DNA of 60,000 nucleotides from Bugula neritina (taxonomy: Eukaryota; Bryozoa; Gymnolaemata; Cheilostomatida; Bugulidae), in NCBI GenBank assembly GCA_964035545.1, contig OZ037767.1, positions 10,160,207 through 10,220,206 on the forward strand, written 5' to 3'. The translations under genes were made by a program, and so were the position numbers. Below, in pieces: positions 22,855-35,119 of this stretch. The notes under the pieces were generated by a model. It made no database searches. It was not told where the DNA came from and saw only the letters and a list, made by a program, of their open reading frames with translations. Within the stretch, counting starts at the first letter, position 1, and each line of letters opens with the position of its first letter.

Positions 22855-25800
22855 TTATGTGGATAACACTATATTAACACAGAATCTCATTCCACTTTTA
22901 TCTCATTGTGTATTTATAAACGCAAATTGTTACATGTTATAAAATCTAAAAGCACTTTTTGGATATATAACATAATATTTGTATACATGTAGTTTTCGAG
23001 TCAATATTATAAGCATTTCTAAGTTCAAACAACTTAAACATCATAATGCAATGCATATGATATGCAGTCAAGTGCACAGCATACTTTATATAGCATATTC
23101 TTTGCATATGTTGTATAATGTAGCAGTATATGTACGTAATATAATGGTATAAAATGATGTACAATATACAATACTATCAGTTCTGGGGGTAAAGGTCAAA
23201 TGAATTTTGTTTAAAAATTTAATTTTGCATTTGCAGTGTTTAAGTCAGAGGGTTTGCTATGAAAAGTATATATATTTGTTATTACAAAATTAATGAGAAA
23301 AATTGGAATTGAAATACTGCATGGGTATGTCAAATGACTTGGAAGAAAATTTAAGTGAGCACACAGAGAAACAGTATGAGTATAACATTGCATTCACTGT
23401 AGAAGTCATTTGGAAAACTTTTGTTGCCAGTTTAAACTATCCTGATGTTCTGTACAGAACCCAGTGGAAAATTGAGCATAGTTGTTTAATTGTTTCATTA
23501 GGTTTCAGCAGTTTTTGTATTGTGTGCTGATTAATTTAATTTAATAGGTAAGAGTTGTGCGCAGCTTTCTTAAATTATTAGATTTTATAGTTAACAAAAA
23601 ATTACTAAAACATAGATAAAATCATAAACTTATATTTATTTATATCTTGATTTTAAAAGTCGACATCTATAGCATTAAAAATTAAAATATTACAGCTTTT
23701 AGATAAAGTTAGCAAAATTTAAGCGCATAGAAAATTATTAGAGCGTGGTAACACACATCAAGCAAGTAAAAAGCACATGCATACACTACATACTTTAATT
23801 CATATTCAACTCAAAAAAAATACATCCAACTAAAATATGATTGCTTAAAAATAATTCTCCCCTGACATGCATTTTTAAATATTTGATTGTATTCCTGAAA
23901 CTAATTTATCATTATGTAACTCAGTTTGTATCACATATACCATAAATAAGGCGATTTTACTACTAAATTTGAGCTGTCATACAATTGGCCCAACTAGTAC
24001 TATTAAGTTTGTTCAAAGCTCATATTGCACCTGTCTGTTGATGAATCAAGCTGATTATACTGCTGCTTTTTAAGAATTTTCAATTATACTCAAGATTGTA
24101 TTATTATTGATAAAATGTATTCTAGAAAATATACACTCTCTGATGATAGCTCTGTATCTCCTGATGCATGGTACGAATAATATAAATCAACATAAATTCC
24201 AGTCCACAAGTTTTTGATACATTCTTCTGCAGTTAATGAGCAACTCTTTAGCACATCTCTCATTTTGACACTTTGACATGATGTTATCATGCATAGTAGT
24301 AAGCGCATAATTTGGTAGATAATAGCAAAAACGTTGTTTGCTGTACAGCAGTTAGAATTGAAGGATTTGTAAAAAGTTTAAATTTGAGTTGCTCGTAGAG
24401 ATACATGTTGTTTTCCATAACGCTGTGACATGAAGTAAAATACTATAAAACTATGTATGTTATACCCAACAATAGTCATGGGAATGAAAGCTAATCACTG
24501 TACAATACATCTATGTTATATAAGTGTGTGTCATAATATTTTAGTTATAGAACTCGTGCAATGTGCACAATGTGCACAATAATACAATAGTATTATGTTG
24601 AAAAAATTAATTAATTAACGAAAAAATCATTGGATTGCTATCTGAACTGAATAAATAAAAAAGCTAACTTAGATTTCAAACACAACTGCATCCTAGCATC
24701 TTCATTCAAAATCTATAAAGATAGATTATGTTTTTTTCATACTTTCTACGCCAGTTTTTCATGTGAATGGAGTATTAGCTAATGCAATCAGCAAAAAAAG
24801 GCTATTTAAAACCAAAACTACCAATACAAATAATTTAGTGAAATATTTCACTAAAAACGGTTTCCAAACATCTCAATACTGACATACATGTTAACGGATT
24901 GTAGCAAACTAAAAGCAACTCTGCAAAATAGTAGTTGTTTTTCCATAAATGTACTCACTGCTCTAATATATCACAAGTAATGAAACAGAGCAACAAACTA
25001 GTCGCGAGTTTAGTAAGAGACAACTCCATATTTCGTTGGCAAGTTTACCTTTCTGACAAAGTTATAAATACCATCTTAGTTGGCAGATGCATCCTGCATT
25101 TTATACCCTTGAAGAACTCAACCTGTATTTGGTGAAAACTGGGTCTCAAGTTGATTTTGCTAGTAAACTTATTGAAGTTGTATTTATGTAGGCGACTCTA
25201 ATATTTCTGTTGTTGATCTTATTACTGCATTTAAAATATCAAGTTGAATAAATTATATGTGGCAAATGGTCATTTATATTTTTACATATACTGTGCGTAT
25301 ACGAAGGAGACAAAATATGTATAAATCTGAACTCTATTGCAATTAAAAGGCTCAATATAAGTAAGGTAAGATAATTCTCTCTCTTCCATACTCATGCCGC
25401 CAATAATCATATCAAACTCGTAGCATGGTGCAGTATAAGTACAAAAGACCTCCCTTAAAGCATCTCCCATTAATGGCATACTGTAGGCTAACTCTTGATT
25501 CAGACTAATACATCAAACAACTGATAGTTTTGAGACCAAGGCACTGGGCTGTATATTTTATAATATACTGAGTATATTTTCCTATGTACACTGCACATGC
25601 ATATTTCATAATGCTACATAAATTCCATCAAGAGTAAAATAATATAACGAGGCCCTGTAAAAATGATCCCCACATGTGTTTTTAACACTTCATATTACAG
25701 TAATAAAGGCATTTCAACTGAATAAGTTTGTTGTACGACTGTGGGAATTTAAAAATTCCTTAATTACATTAAACAAGACATGTAATATCTACATAAAAAC

Positions 25801-25973
25801 AAAGACAAAATTTAAAATGACAAACTGATTTTCTAAATATGCTGCATTGTTTGCAATAGTTGCAGCAAATCCCAGCCTAAGTGTAAGGAAGTGCAGGTAA
25901 AGTATATTGGAAGTTGATATAATTGGGAGTTATCCACTCAGTACAATTACATTAATGTATCTAGTAGCATCAC
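22855..25973. other. Intergenic stretch, no gene supported
   Basis: AT-rich DNA between the palindromic element and the 3' end of LEO1. Two minus-strand frames (24090-24308 and 25282-25479) have a somewhat protein-like composition, but neither has convincing splice sites or a recognisable motif. Confidence 0.45.
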
Positions 25974-28900
25974 TCAATCGCTATCACTTCCAGACATAAC
26001 TCTTGATTTTTTCTTCACCGTTTCATTCCCTGAATCCTAAAATTCAAATTTAAAAACTCTGTATTAAAGATTGGTGTAATTCATTATCATTGTATACAGC
26101 ACACTTGTTCATAGAAGTACAAATGACAGCAAAATCAGCGATAGTAATAGAAGGAACAGTATTAGAAATATTAGTAGTAGTAGGCCTAGTACTAGCAGTA
26201 GTAATACTAACAGTAGTAGTAGTAGCAGCAGTACTAGTAGTAGCAGTACTAATACCGGTATTAGTAGTAATAGCAGCAGCAGCAGTAGTAGCAGTAGCGG
26301 TAGTAGTAGCAGCAGTACTAATACCGGTATTAGTAGTAATAGCAGTACTTATAGTAGTAGCACTAACAGTATTAATAGTAGTAGCACTAACAGTACTAAT
26401 AGTAGTAGTAGTAGTAGTAGCAGTAGCAGTAGTGCTAGTATAAGTACTAAAAGTACTATTGACTAGTGGAGGGTACCTGTTCAGCACTGCTGCTGTTATC
26501 ATCTGAATCAGCCAGCCTCTTCGCCTTCTGTAGTCTCTTTCTCTTCAGATCTTCCTCTCCATCTGTCTCATAGTCTTCCTCAGCAGAGTCAGACAACTCC
26601 ACACTTCTGTCTCGTTTCGCATTCTTGGACTTCTAATACAGACAGCGAGTATTGAATCAGCAATGTGCAGACAAAGGTATTCAGACGCTGCTGAAGGTAT
26701 GGATAGTAACCAAGATGTTCAAAGATGAAGATTCCAAAGCAGCGTTAGCTGATCTCCTTGTGAAATTTTCTGAAAGAAGCTGAAGAGCTAAGGCTACTTT
26801 TAAAGCAGATTTTTTCACAGACCGCCAGTGAAAACTTTGCATACACGAAAAATCGGGGTTGTGCGGGTTTCATACTGAGAAAAGTTCTTGCGGTTGTGGC
26901 TGAGTTCCATTCAGCAAGTCCACTTATAGCGTTTCAGTTTTCTGTTTTTATCCTCATAAGCTATATATTTCCGTAATCCAATATTTAAACTTTGCTTTTT
27001 ATAAATTGATTAATAAGCCAAATGCATACACATGGTCACAATTAATACAGCAACTCACAGTTGGTTATGCAAGGGCCTCAACACTTTGTAAATAAGTAGA
27101 GTGGAGTATCAAATGACCACCCCTTACATTGATAAAACTAGTATCTCAGTCTAACCTTGTACTTATTCTTTATAGCTGCCACGCTCACATCCATCTCATC
27201 ATCGAGGAAATTGGCGTCTAGGCTGCTCCGGTTATGGGCTCTTTCTCGTGTCCGTCTCTGTTGATTTTCTCTGCGGATTGAAGCTCTTAGCCTCTCTTCT
27301 TCCTTCTTGATGTTATCAGTCTTAGAGAGCTCTGGATCAACACCTGAACGAGCAAACAGAGCAATCACTTCACCTTAGAATACCTTCTCATAGTTGAACA
27401 TGAGATTTTAACTACTTGTGAGAAAATTGTCATGAAGAACATCAAACTAGTTATTCCGAGTTGTCTCTACCTGCAATTGGTAGTACTTTGGTCTTTGCTG
27501 ACTTCGTTGATCTGTCAGCTAAAGACATGGTCATCTTTCTGTGAGTGAATGAGTCTGTAGAGTGAGGTCTGAAAGTGTTACATAATATACAATATTACAC
27601 AATACAGAGTGAATAGTTATAATACAGAGTATTAAATAAATTACATAACACACAGTGTTGCACAATACACAGCATAGATAACACAAAGTAGTAAACAACA
27701 CACAGATTATTACATAATAGAATGAAAATTGGAATGTGAATTTCTGAAACATGATTTTCAAAGAAACGATGTAGGCTAGCAGTTTACTGAGAATGAAGTC
27801 TTGGTTGATTGTAAATTCAATATGAAGCATCAATATGCTTTTAATAATTCTTTCAAGTTGACTTGAAACTTTTGAGCTAAAATTTTTGGTGAAGTGGATT
27901 TTCAAGCTTCCATCACTACACAGTTGAAAGAATTTGTACAGGGATTAGGTGATACCAAAAGATATACAGAGAGCACAAGACTGTAAAAATTTTACTATAA
28001 TCTGACTGAATCTCTTTCAGCTTATATAGAAACATAGATAACAATATTTTCATTATAAACTACTTGCAACAGGACAATAGTCCACCTATCAAATACCAAG
28101 ATACAGTTAATTACTATCACAGAACTAACCTAAATGTTAACTTGTTTTTAAACATAGCCTGGCCCTGTAGACCTGTACCCTGACGGATGTACAAGTGATT
28201 ATGGTCTTGCATTGGCATAGAGAATACATCAAATATTTCTGAACCAAGATGGAGAGAAAGGGATCCATCTGACCATTTTACCATCTTGGCGTTGCTTTCT
28301 CTCATCTTCTCACCGAATTCATCAGTCTTTATGTTTCCTGCTTCATCTTTGACATATCTCCACCTGCAGAGTCAGTTGTTAATATTTTACCAGCACATCA
28401 GTTTATTATCATATACCATCAGACATGTACTGTATATAATATATCATCAGACATGTACTGTATATAATATACCATCAGACATGTACTGTGTATAATATAC
28501 CATCAGACATGTACCGTGTATAATATATCATCAGACATGTACCGTGTATAATATATCATCAGACATGTACTGTGTAGTATATACCATCAGACATGTACTG
28601 TGTATAATATATCATCAGACATGTACCGTGTATAATATATCATCAAACGTGTACTGTATATTATATACCATCAGACATGTATTGTATATAATATATCATC
28701 AGACATGTACTGTGTATAACATACCATCAGACATGTACCGTGTATAATATACCATCAGACATGTACTGTATATAATATATCATCAGACATGTACTGTATA
28801 TAATATACCATCAGACATGTACTGTATATTATATACCATCAGACATGTACTGTATATTAGTTGATTAACTAACTTACCTGATGGTGTTCTCTACTTTCAG

Positions 28901-31900
28901 CTTTAGTCTGGCTCTACCTTCCTCATCCATAACCTCGTCTTCATCAATCTCATCCTCATACTGCTCTGGATCAAATGGTCTTGTTTCAACAGACAGAAAA
29001 TTGGGCAGCTTAGCAAAACTAAGATTTTCACCAAGATCGGCAACCACTCGGGGTATTTCAACTTCTATCCTAGTCTCTGGAACCTCCTCTTCCTTTTCTT
29101 CATCGGATTTCTAGAATTTATTAGACAGGATCTAAATTCTAAACTATCAAATTAACACTACATCTCTGGTACTCCAGGAAATAGCATGACATAACAATAG
29201 CCCACATGTAAACCAGAAAATTCGAAATAATTAGGTGCATTTAAAAATATACACTCTGCCTCAAGATCAAGTGTACAGATTTTACTGTAGAGGTTTCACT
29301 ATACTGGTCTTACTAGATAGAGTTTCAACCGCACTAAATTAAGGTGTCAGTGTGTTGTCTGGAGTGGCACATTTTCAGTATTAGGATTTGGGGTGAGGGT
29401 TTGGAATGGGGGCTTCAGGTTTAGGCATAGGGGTTTAAGGGTTGGGAGTTTGGATTGGTTCACTGTTCTTTATTGTAGACAGTGAAACCTACATGAATTA
29501 TTAGTAGGTTTGATGCAATTCACAGAGTGTAAAATGCAGATAAATTTAGGTAGTGTAAAATATCAGGTACAGACTATAAAATATAATATACAGAAATTTA
29601 AGCAATTAATATAATAATGAAATGGAGTTTGTACTGAGCTTTGGTCTCCCTACTGACACCCAACTATTTATAATTATAAGCAAAATTGATAGACTGCATA
29701 CAGTATAACTAGCACTATGGCAGCTAAACTAAAACTTTATAACACATCTCCCAGTTGGTTACGTAATCCCACTGCTTATCTAAATAAGTCTATTCAAATG
29801 CCACACATGCAATGCATGACAAAGGCATGGCAGAACGTGTTAGTCATATGGGGCTGCCACACTACAGTCAAAACGGCCATCTTGAACGCGTTTTCGAGGC
29901 TAAGCGTTGACCTCTGTGACGTCACAACTGAACGCAACTGTCAGTTTTTCGCGATGCGATGAAAGTTCAACATGTTCAACTGTCATCGCTGAAGTTGAGC
30001 GATCAGCCAATCACTGACTGGCCAGGTAAACCTTGATTGGTTAAGTGCTTTTACTTTTTCCACGTGCTACTAGCGAGCATTATTATTTGATTTGGTTCTT
30101 CGAAAATTATATTAATTTACTTTTAAAATAATTATGATGAAGTTATGTATGAAAGTTTCAATAAATCATGAAAATAAGTATTCATTAGATAAATTTTGCT
30201 AAATTTTATCTGCATATTTAGTTTTTCTAATTTGGTTGAATTTTATTAGCGTACTATAACTATTTAGTTCTTTAGGCTAGTGAATGAGCTTGAATAAAGC
30301 TAAGTAATATCATTAAATAAAGCTAGTAATTTTGAATAATTGAAGCTAGTAAATTAGAATAAAAATAACTAGAAAATCTTATTAAATTATGCTAGTAAAT
30401 CTCAAAAAATTGCGCTAAGATTAATTGTTGGTTACTGTGGATACTGCAGAAACTGGTTTATGGCATTCCTATTGGTTTAAAAGTTTACTGCGAGACTAGA
30501 GACAGTTAGCTTTCATCGTTCGTAGTGAACTGTAGTGTGACCAGCAAAAAGTAGGACGTGACGTTGAAGGCATGCGCAAGCAGCTCCAAAATGGCCGCCA
30601 CAGTCGCGTTTCGACTGTAGTGTGTTATGGGCATTACTAACTAAGGCAGGGGTGTCCAACCTTTTCAGAGCAAGGGCCACTGAAGTGAAAAATTTCACTA
30701 GGGCTGGGAGGCCACAGCATCAGCAACTTTCAAAATACTTTATTTCAAATTCCTATGAATCATTACACAATGAAGTCCCAATAATTACTGCAGGTTGAAT
30801 GTTTTTAGCATGTACACAAATAAGACATTTTAAAGATGATTTTCCACTGCAGATGTGTGCAAAATAATTTTATGTGTTATGCCTTTTAGGGCCACATAAA
30901 TGTAGACTGGGAGCCGAATTCGGCCCTGGGGCCGCCTGTTGGACAGCCCTGAACTAAGGGACACAGTAGAAACACCTAGAATACCATAAGACCTCTCATA
31001 CACAAGATAATAGTAACCTCAGCCCTTCTAAACTAAAACATGAAGCATTGCCAAATTCGTATTCCTCGCTGATAAAATATCTCTACAACTTCTACAAGCA
31101 GGAGCTTATTTTGATGAACTACGTAGTACGTACCATTACATCACTATAAGATTCATAGAAGTGAAACAGCTGGACATATTGACTGCATTGACTGTAAAAC
31201 ACAAAACACTCATTGCAAACTTTTCTACAAGTACCTGTGCTTCCTTCTCCTTTTCATCTTCAGAAATGTCGTCTGCCTCTCCAAAGATGTCTTCAGCCGT
31301 AGCTCTCACGGCATCGGGATCACTGCCGCTGTCACTCGGCAGTCTCAACAACTTCTTAGCGTCTCCTCCACCGACCTCACTGTCTGCACTGCCTGGTCTG
31401 CGAGGTGATGAGTCACTACCTGCATCACCGAGTATTGAGTTAGCTGCGCAGTTAATATCAAATGTTAGCAAATATGGCAGCACATATGTTAGCATTATTT
31501 ATCATCTGATTCGAGCTCAAACTCTATCAAACGCGCAGCATTATGACTTTATGTTGTGAGAAGAAATGGCGTGTCTCTTTAAGAATGAGGATTAATTTAA
31601 TTAGCAGACAAGCAGAAATGAAAGCACTGTTTGTAACATTGAGCTTTCAGTGCAAAGTTTCAAATATTAAAATCAAATATATCGAGAAAAATCGAGAAAA
31701 ATTTAATTTCAAACTTTTGGGTATAAAAATCAAGTAATCTATTCAAAAACATGCTACCCACCTGACTGGCTGTTACGTCTGGGCGTTGCCTGAGGACTGC
31801 TTTCTAAGTTGGGCTTATTCTTATCTTCAGCTGCACCACTACCTGGTGAACCAGACCCTGATCTAGCAGGTGAACCAGACCCTGATCTAGCAGGTGAGCC

Positions 31901-33422
31901 TGATGCTGACCTAGCAGGTGAACCAGATGCTGACCTAGCAGGTGAGCCTGACGCTGACCTAGCAGGTGAACCAGAGGCAGACCTAGCAGGTGAACCAGAT
32001 GCTGACCTAGCAGGTGAACCAGAGGCAGACCTGCCAGGTGAACCAGAGACAGACTTAGCAGGTGAAGCTGGTTTGGCAGCAGAACCTTGCTCAGATCTGG
32101 CTGGTGAACTAGACCCGGATGATGAACCTGAACTGGAGCCATCAGAAGATGCTGGAGAAGCTGGCTGGGCAGGTGAGGAGTTGTGTGACGCTTTCAACTG
32201 AGTTTCAGGAGCAGGAGAACCCGGGTTACTCTCCGACTGAGAGCCACTTCCTGTTAACAGAGCACATATTAAACAGCTGCCAACAAATTGCTTACATTCA
32301 TTACTATAATGATCAGATATCATTTAGCTAATTTGCATTCACACATTTGAAATGTTATATTCATTCCAACATAGGCCTATTGTAGTCCCAATTAGGCAGA
32401 AAATTTTCATAACTTTGTGGCTCTTTTATAAAAAAAACTAGTTTTTATTGATAAAAGAATAATTCAACTCAGCTTATCAGTAAATGATTATTATTCTTAA
32501 CCAGAGATCTCAAAATCTGCCTGTAGATTAATACTAAGTATTTCTAATGTCTTATTAACATACATTAGGCATGACTGTATATAGAGCTTGAGAAATAATA
32601 GGTAGCAGCACAAAACTTAGCAACTATGTAAACAAAATTCCTACCGCTGCCAGAACCACTGCTGCTGCTGCTGTCAGACTCATTATCACTCTCTTTATTG
32701 GCAGCTTCATCTGCTGAAAATAGTTGGCTCAATTAATTGAAATAAATTTAACCAACTCATGACAAACAATTTCTAACAGTAAAATATAAACGTGAAGATT
32801 CTATTTGTCACTAGAAAGCTTGAGAATTACTGAATGCGTGTCTGGGCCAAAGTGCCATGTGAACACATTATCTAAAACTTTTTGAATACCTTCTTCTTCC
32901 GGTATTGTAAAATACGGTTTTACAGCATATAAAATATTAGAGCAGAAAGCTCTCAGGTTTCCAACAACACAATAAGTTTAAGTGGTAGGAGTTCTTTAAA
33001 AATTTCCCAAATTCTAGCAAGTTCAAATTGGAATTTGGTCAGAGCAAAGCATACATTGGCTAAAGACATCTTAACCAAGACTTCTAGCGTATTCCTTCAG
33101 TTGGTAAAATCCAATGTTTGTACGACGATTATGATTATTCGATTCCCACATAACATGTGACTCCAGGATTTAGTCCACAGTATACAGGCATAGATGGGGG
33201 TTCGTATTGTGAGTCAACACATGGTAAATATCCCACATGCTATGAGTACAGTGCATATCAACTTTGTATCACAATATATGTCATATAACAAATAAGGTTG
33301 CATAATATTTTAACTTTATTTCACAGAATAACACAGTTGCTGGTGTCATTTCACTACAAGTTTTATCAATTATTTGTCCTTTCACACCACTTACCTCCAA
33401 ACAATTGGTTTGAATCATCCAT
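25974..33422 (-). CDS. LEO1: LEO1, Paf1-complex subunit (10 exons, 580 aa)
   Basis: Exons in transcript order: 33422-33395, 32713-32645, 32250-31762, 31419-31235, 29110-28878, 28363-28130, 27568-27471, 27343-27156, 26632-26477, 26036-25974 (TGA 25976-25974). All introns are GT-AG and the total is 1,743 bases in frame. LEO1 is a nuclear subunit of the Paf1 complex, which travels with RNA polymerase II and promotes elongation and histone modification. The start MDDSNQLFG matches the acidic LFG motif at the start of animal LEO1. Residues 10-257 are Ser/acid-rich, with an unusual tandem SASGSPAR repeat and then [14 protein letters not shown]. Residues 258-500 are the conserved core ([84 protein letters not shown]). 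The C-terminus is acidic, then basic KKKSR and GSDSD. It is closest of the three copies to human LEO1 and is the presumed parent gene. Exon 4's acceptor has a weak pyrimidine tract, so that boundary is slightly less certain. Confidence 0.96.
26090..26465. repeat. Trinucleotide array (AGT/AGC) in the last LEO1 intron
   Basis: About 370 bp of imperfect AGT/AGC/AAT triplets, complementary in type to the arrays in the equivalent introns of the truncated copies. The simple-sequence seed was therefore present before the gene was duplicated. The plus-strand frame of alternating V and A residues across it is a by-product. Confidence 0.92.
28418..28860. repeat. 28-bp minisatellite in LEO1 intron 5
   Basis: About 16 tandem units of ATCATCAGACATGTACTGTA plus an AT-rich octamer, the reverse complement of the unit in LEO1-like copy 2. 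The array sits between the exons ending ENTIR and starting WRY, exactly the intron that carries the array in copy 2. Confidence 0.93.
29339..29460 (-). repeat. Diverged copy of the G/C-rich dispersed repeat
   Basis: Shares GCACATTTT, a TATTAGGATTTGG segment, GAATGGGGG and TTCAGGTTTAGG with the reverse complement of 780-910. The inverted ends seen in that copy are not well kept. It lies within the 2.1-kb LEO1 intron 4. Confidence 0.6.
29858..30624. mobile_element. Non-autonomous TIR element, unclassified (767 bp)
   Basis: Ends CACACTACAGTCAAAACG (left) and CACACTACAGTCGAAACG (right, reverse complement) match 17 of 18. Both subterminal regions contain GGCCATCTTG/GGCCATTTTG-type sequence and CGTCAC motifs. 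No transposase frame is present. Flanks TATGGGGC and TTATGGGC are similar but not identical, so no target duplication is claimed. It lies in LEO1 intron 4. Confidence 0.65.
30647..30951. mobile_element. hAT-type MITE (305 bp)
   Basis: Terminal repeats CAGGGGTGTCCAAC and, inverted, CAGGGCTGTCCAAC are typical of hAT elements. A perfect 8-bp target duplication, AACTAAGG, flanks it at 30639-30646 and 30952-30959. There is no coding capacity. A fragment of the right end recurs at 47344-47366. It sits 22 bp from the previous TIR element. Confidence 0.95.
31850..32060 (-). repeat. 24-bp coding tandem repeat in LEO1 exon 3
   Basis: About eight to nine units encoding SASGSPAR (with SGSG, SVSG and EASG-like variants) in the disordered N-terminal region of LEO1. 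The unit is a multiple of three, so length changes stay in frame. The antisense strand is open for the same reason. Confidence 0.9.
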
Positions 33423-33791
33423 TTCAGAAAATTAGGTAGTTGAAAGTTAATAACAGATTGTGGTTCAACAGGAAATCTACAACTAAAAGACATACAAATA
33501 AGCTGAAAAATTCAATACATAAGCTAAGCACAGACAAATGGCATGTGTGCCAAGTAAATAGAAGGAAATAAAAAGAAAACTAATTCAAAATAATTAGTCA
33601 ATTATCATGTTGATTGTGATTTACATAAATCCTAATGTTGAAGTTGGGGTGATTTACTCTGAGTGAAAATTATATCGAAATGTGATTCAGCAGAATTATT
33701 ATTAGGTTTGTAGTAGACTAAAAATTAATAATGAACATTGAAAATAGTAGCACTAGTACTTAATATATAATAATGATAATCATAATCATAA

Positions 33792-34154
33792 TGTAGTAAT
33801 TCGTGGAATTACTAGTTTGTGGGTTATCTACTTGTGTACTTAATTGGCTATTCTGCTAGCAATTACTAGGGTAGCTGTCGAGTAATTATATTTATTATCC
33901 ACAATAAAGCATAAAGTAAACATCACATCAAATTATCCTATACATAAGTCAACCACTAACACATGTTTCTACTTCAAGCCCTCGCTTACAACAACGTTTA
34001 CAACAACGTGATCAATGTCAATTGCCCGGGAACTGTCACGTGAGTCGGAACCATATCTTCCGGTGCTGCTGATTGGTTACTACATAGGGGCCTTAGTATT
34101 CCCAGAACGGAGAGAGGACGATTCTCATATTAGTACATTGCATGACTCACTACA
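33792..34154 (-). repeat. 3' LTR (by element orientation)
   Basis: Identical to 36329-36691. It lies 370 bp upstream of the LEO1 start codon and in the same orientation, with a CCAAT box, a CCGGAAG site and an E-box (CACGTG) toward its outer (5') part and an AATAAA signal further in. It could therefore add promoter activity upstream of LEO1. Confidence 0.93.
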
Positions 34155-34170
34155 CCGTCCCCCCCAGCAG
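34155..34170 (-). promoter_or_regulatory. Polypurine tract before the 3' LTR
   Basis: On the minus strand, CTGGGGGGGACGG runs directly into the LTR start TGTAGTG. A purine-rich tract at this place primes plus-strand DNA synthesis in LTR retroelements. A second, similar junction (GGGGGGAGGAG then TGTAGTG) occurs internally at 35399-35416. Confidence 0.7.
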
Positions 34171-34449
34171 AAAGCCCTACTTTCTGATAACACAACACAA
34201 AAACACATATAAAGAAAAACAATACAATAATCTAAAAAGAAAAACATACATAAGTAACCCACAAAAAGGGAGAAAAGAAATAGTTGAGTACGACAACATT
34301 TACATACAGAAGACAACAGGGTGGTCGAACACACACATCTAGTCAGCTATAAAGAGAGAGGGTGCTTACCAGCACGCGGGCCAATGTCGGAGCACTCGTC
34401 ACTTTCCAGACGAGTTACAGCTCAACGAAGGTGCCTACCCCAGGCATTC

Positions 34450-34878
34450 TCATTGGGTGGACTCTGACTCTTGTAGCGATCGTGCTCTGTGTCGAGCCTG
34501 TCGGGCACGTAGCCGCCTCTTCAGTCGCCCCACTGAGTCCTTCAACTGGTATAGACCTGTCGTCGTATCCAGCAAGTCAGGGGCAAGTTGTGTGAACTCG
34601 GCTTGTAGTCTTACAAGCCGCTCTTCTACATTAGCCAGCTGGCTAGGCCTTGGCGGGGTTGTAGTAGTCTCTGTTAGAGGGGGTATTGTTGTTCCTTCTA
34701 CTTCGGGGGTGTTGCTAGGGTTGACGGGGGTAGGAGACGGGCCCTGAACCATAGGGGACTTATGGCGGGCGGATAACAGCAGTACGTGGAACCCTGACGC
34801 TAGTGCGGCCAGGGTGATAGCCATCTTGATGACTGGCTTGGTCCATGGGTTCCGCATTTCACATGTGTCGTACGGCAC
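34450..34878 (-). CDS. ORF in LTR element, putative membrane-anchored coiled-coil protein (142 aa)
   Basis: The N-terminus is followed by a hydrophobic segment at about residues 19-36 (MAITLAALASGFHVLLLS). A Pro/Thr-rich linker (about 45-80) and a heptad-like, Arg-rich C-terminal region (VEERLVRLQAEF through LKRRLRARQ) come next. The layout suggests a membrane-anchored protein with a coiled coil. No retroviral family motif is recognised, so function is unknown. The element's recent age means an intact frame alone is weak evidence of selection. Confidence 0.45.
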   Translation of the reverse strand: MPYDTCEMRNPWTKPVIKMAITLAALASGFHVLLLSARHKSPMVQGPSPTPVNPSNTPEVEGTTIPPLTETTTTPPRPSQLANVEERLVRLQAEFTQLAPDLLDTTTGLYQLKDSVGRLKRRLRARQARHRARSLQESESTQ

Positions 34879-35119
34879 GAAGGAATGTTAACATATAGTC
34901 AACTGATGTATTGATGAGTGAGTCCAGCTAAGTGAATGGCCATAGCGTAGCTGGTGCGGAACAACATGCGGTCTCTCTAGTAATGGTGATGCCGTCAAGC
35001 TAAGCATTAACTACTAGTACTGGCAGTCTATTATGATGACCATACGTACGCATTACGTTACATCATTACACTACAGTCCATGGTTATAGCTGCCGGCGGT
35101 GTTCCATTGATGGCGTGAC

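Noticed and set aside
24090-25479. Two protein-like minus-strand frames (KSCSLTAEEC and MPLMGDALREVFCTYTAPC regions)
   Set aside because: I briefly considered exons of an ion-channel-like gene, but splice sites, phase and conserved motifs do not support it.
26090-26502. Long frames on both strands across the AGT/AGC array
   Set aside because: Same repeat effect; no start context or motif, and the real LEO1 exons lie on either side.
31809-32201. 130-codon plus-strand frame opposite LEO1 exon 3
   Set aside because: Antisense of the 24-bp coding repeat; the minus strand has the phase-matched LEO1 exon.
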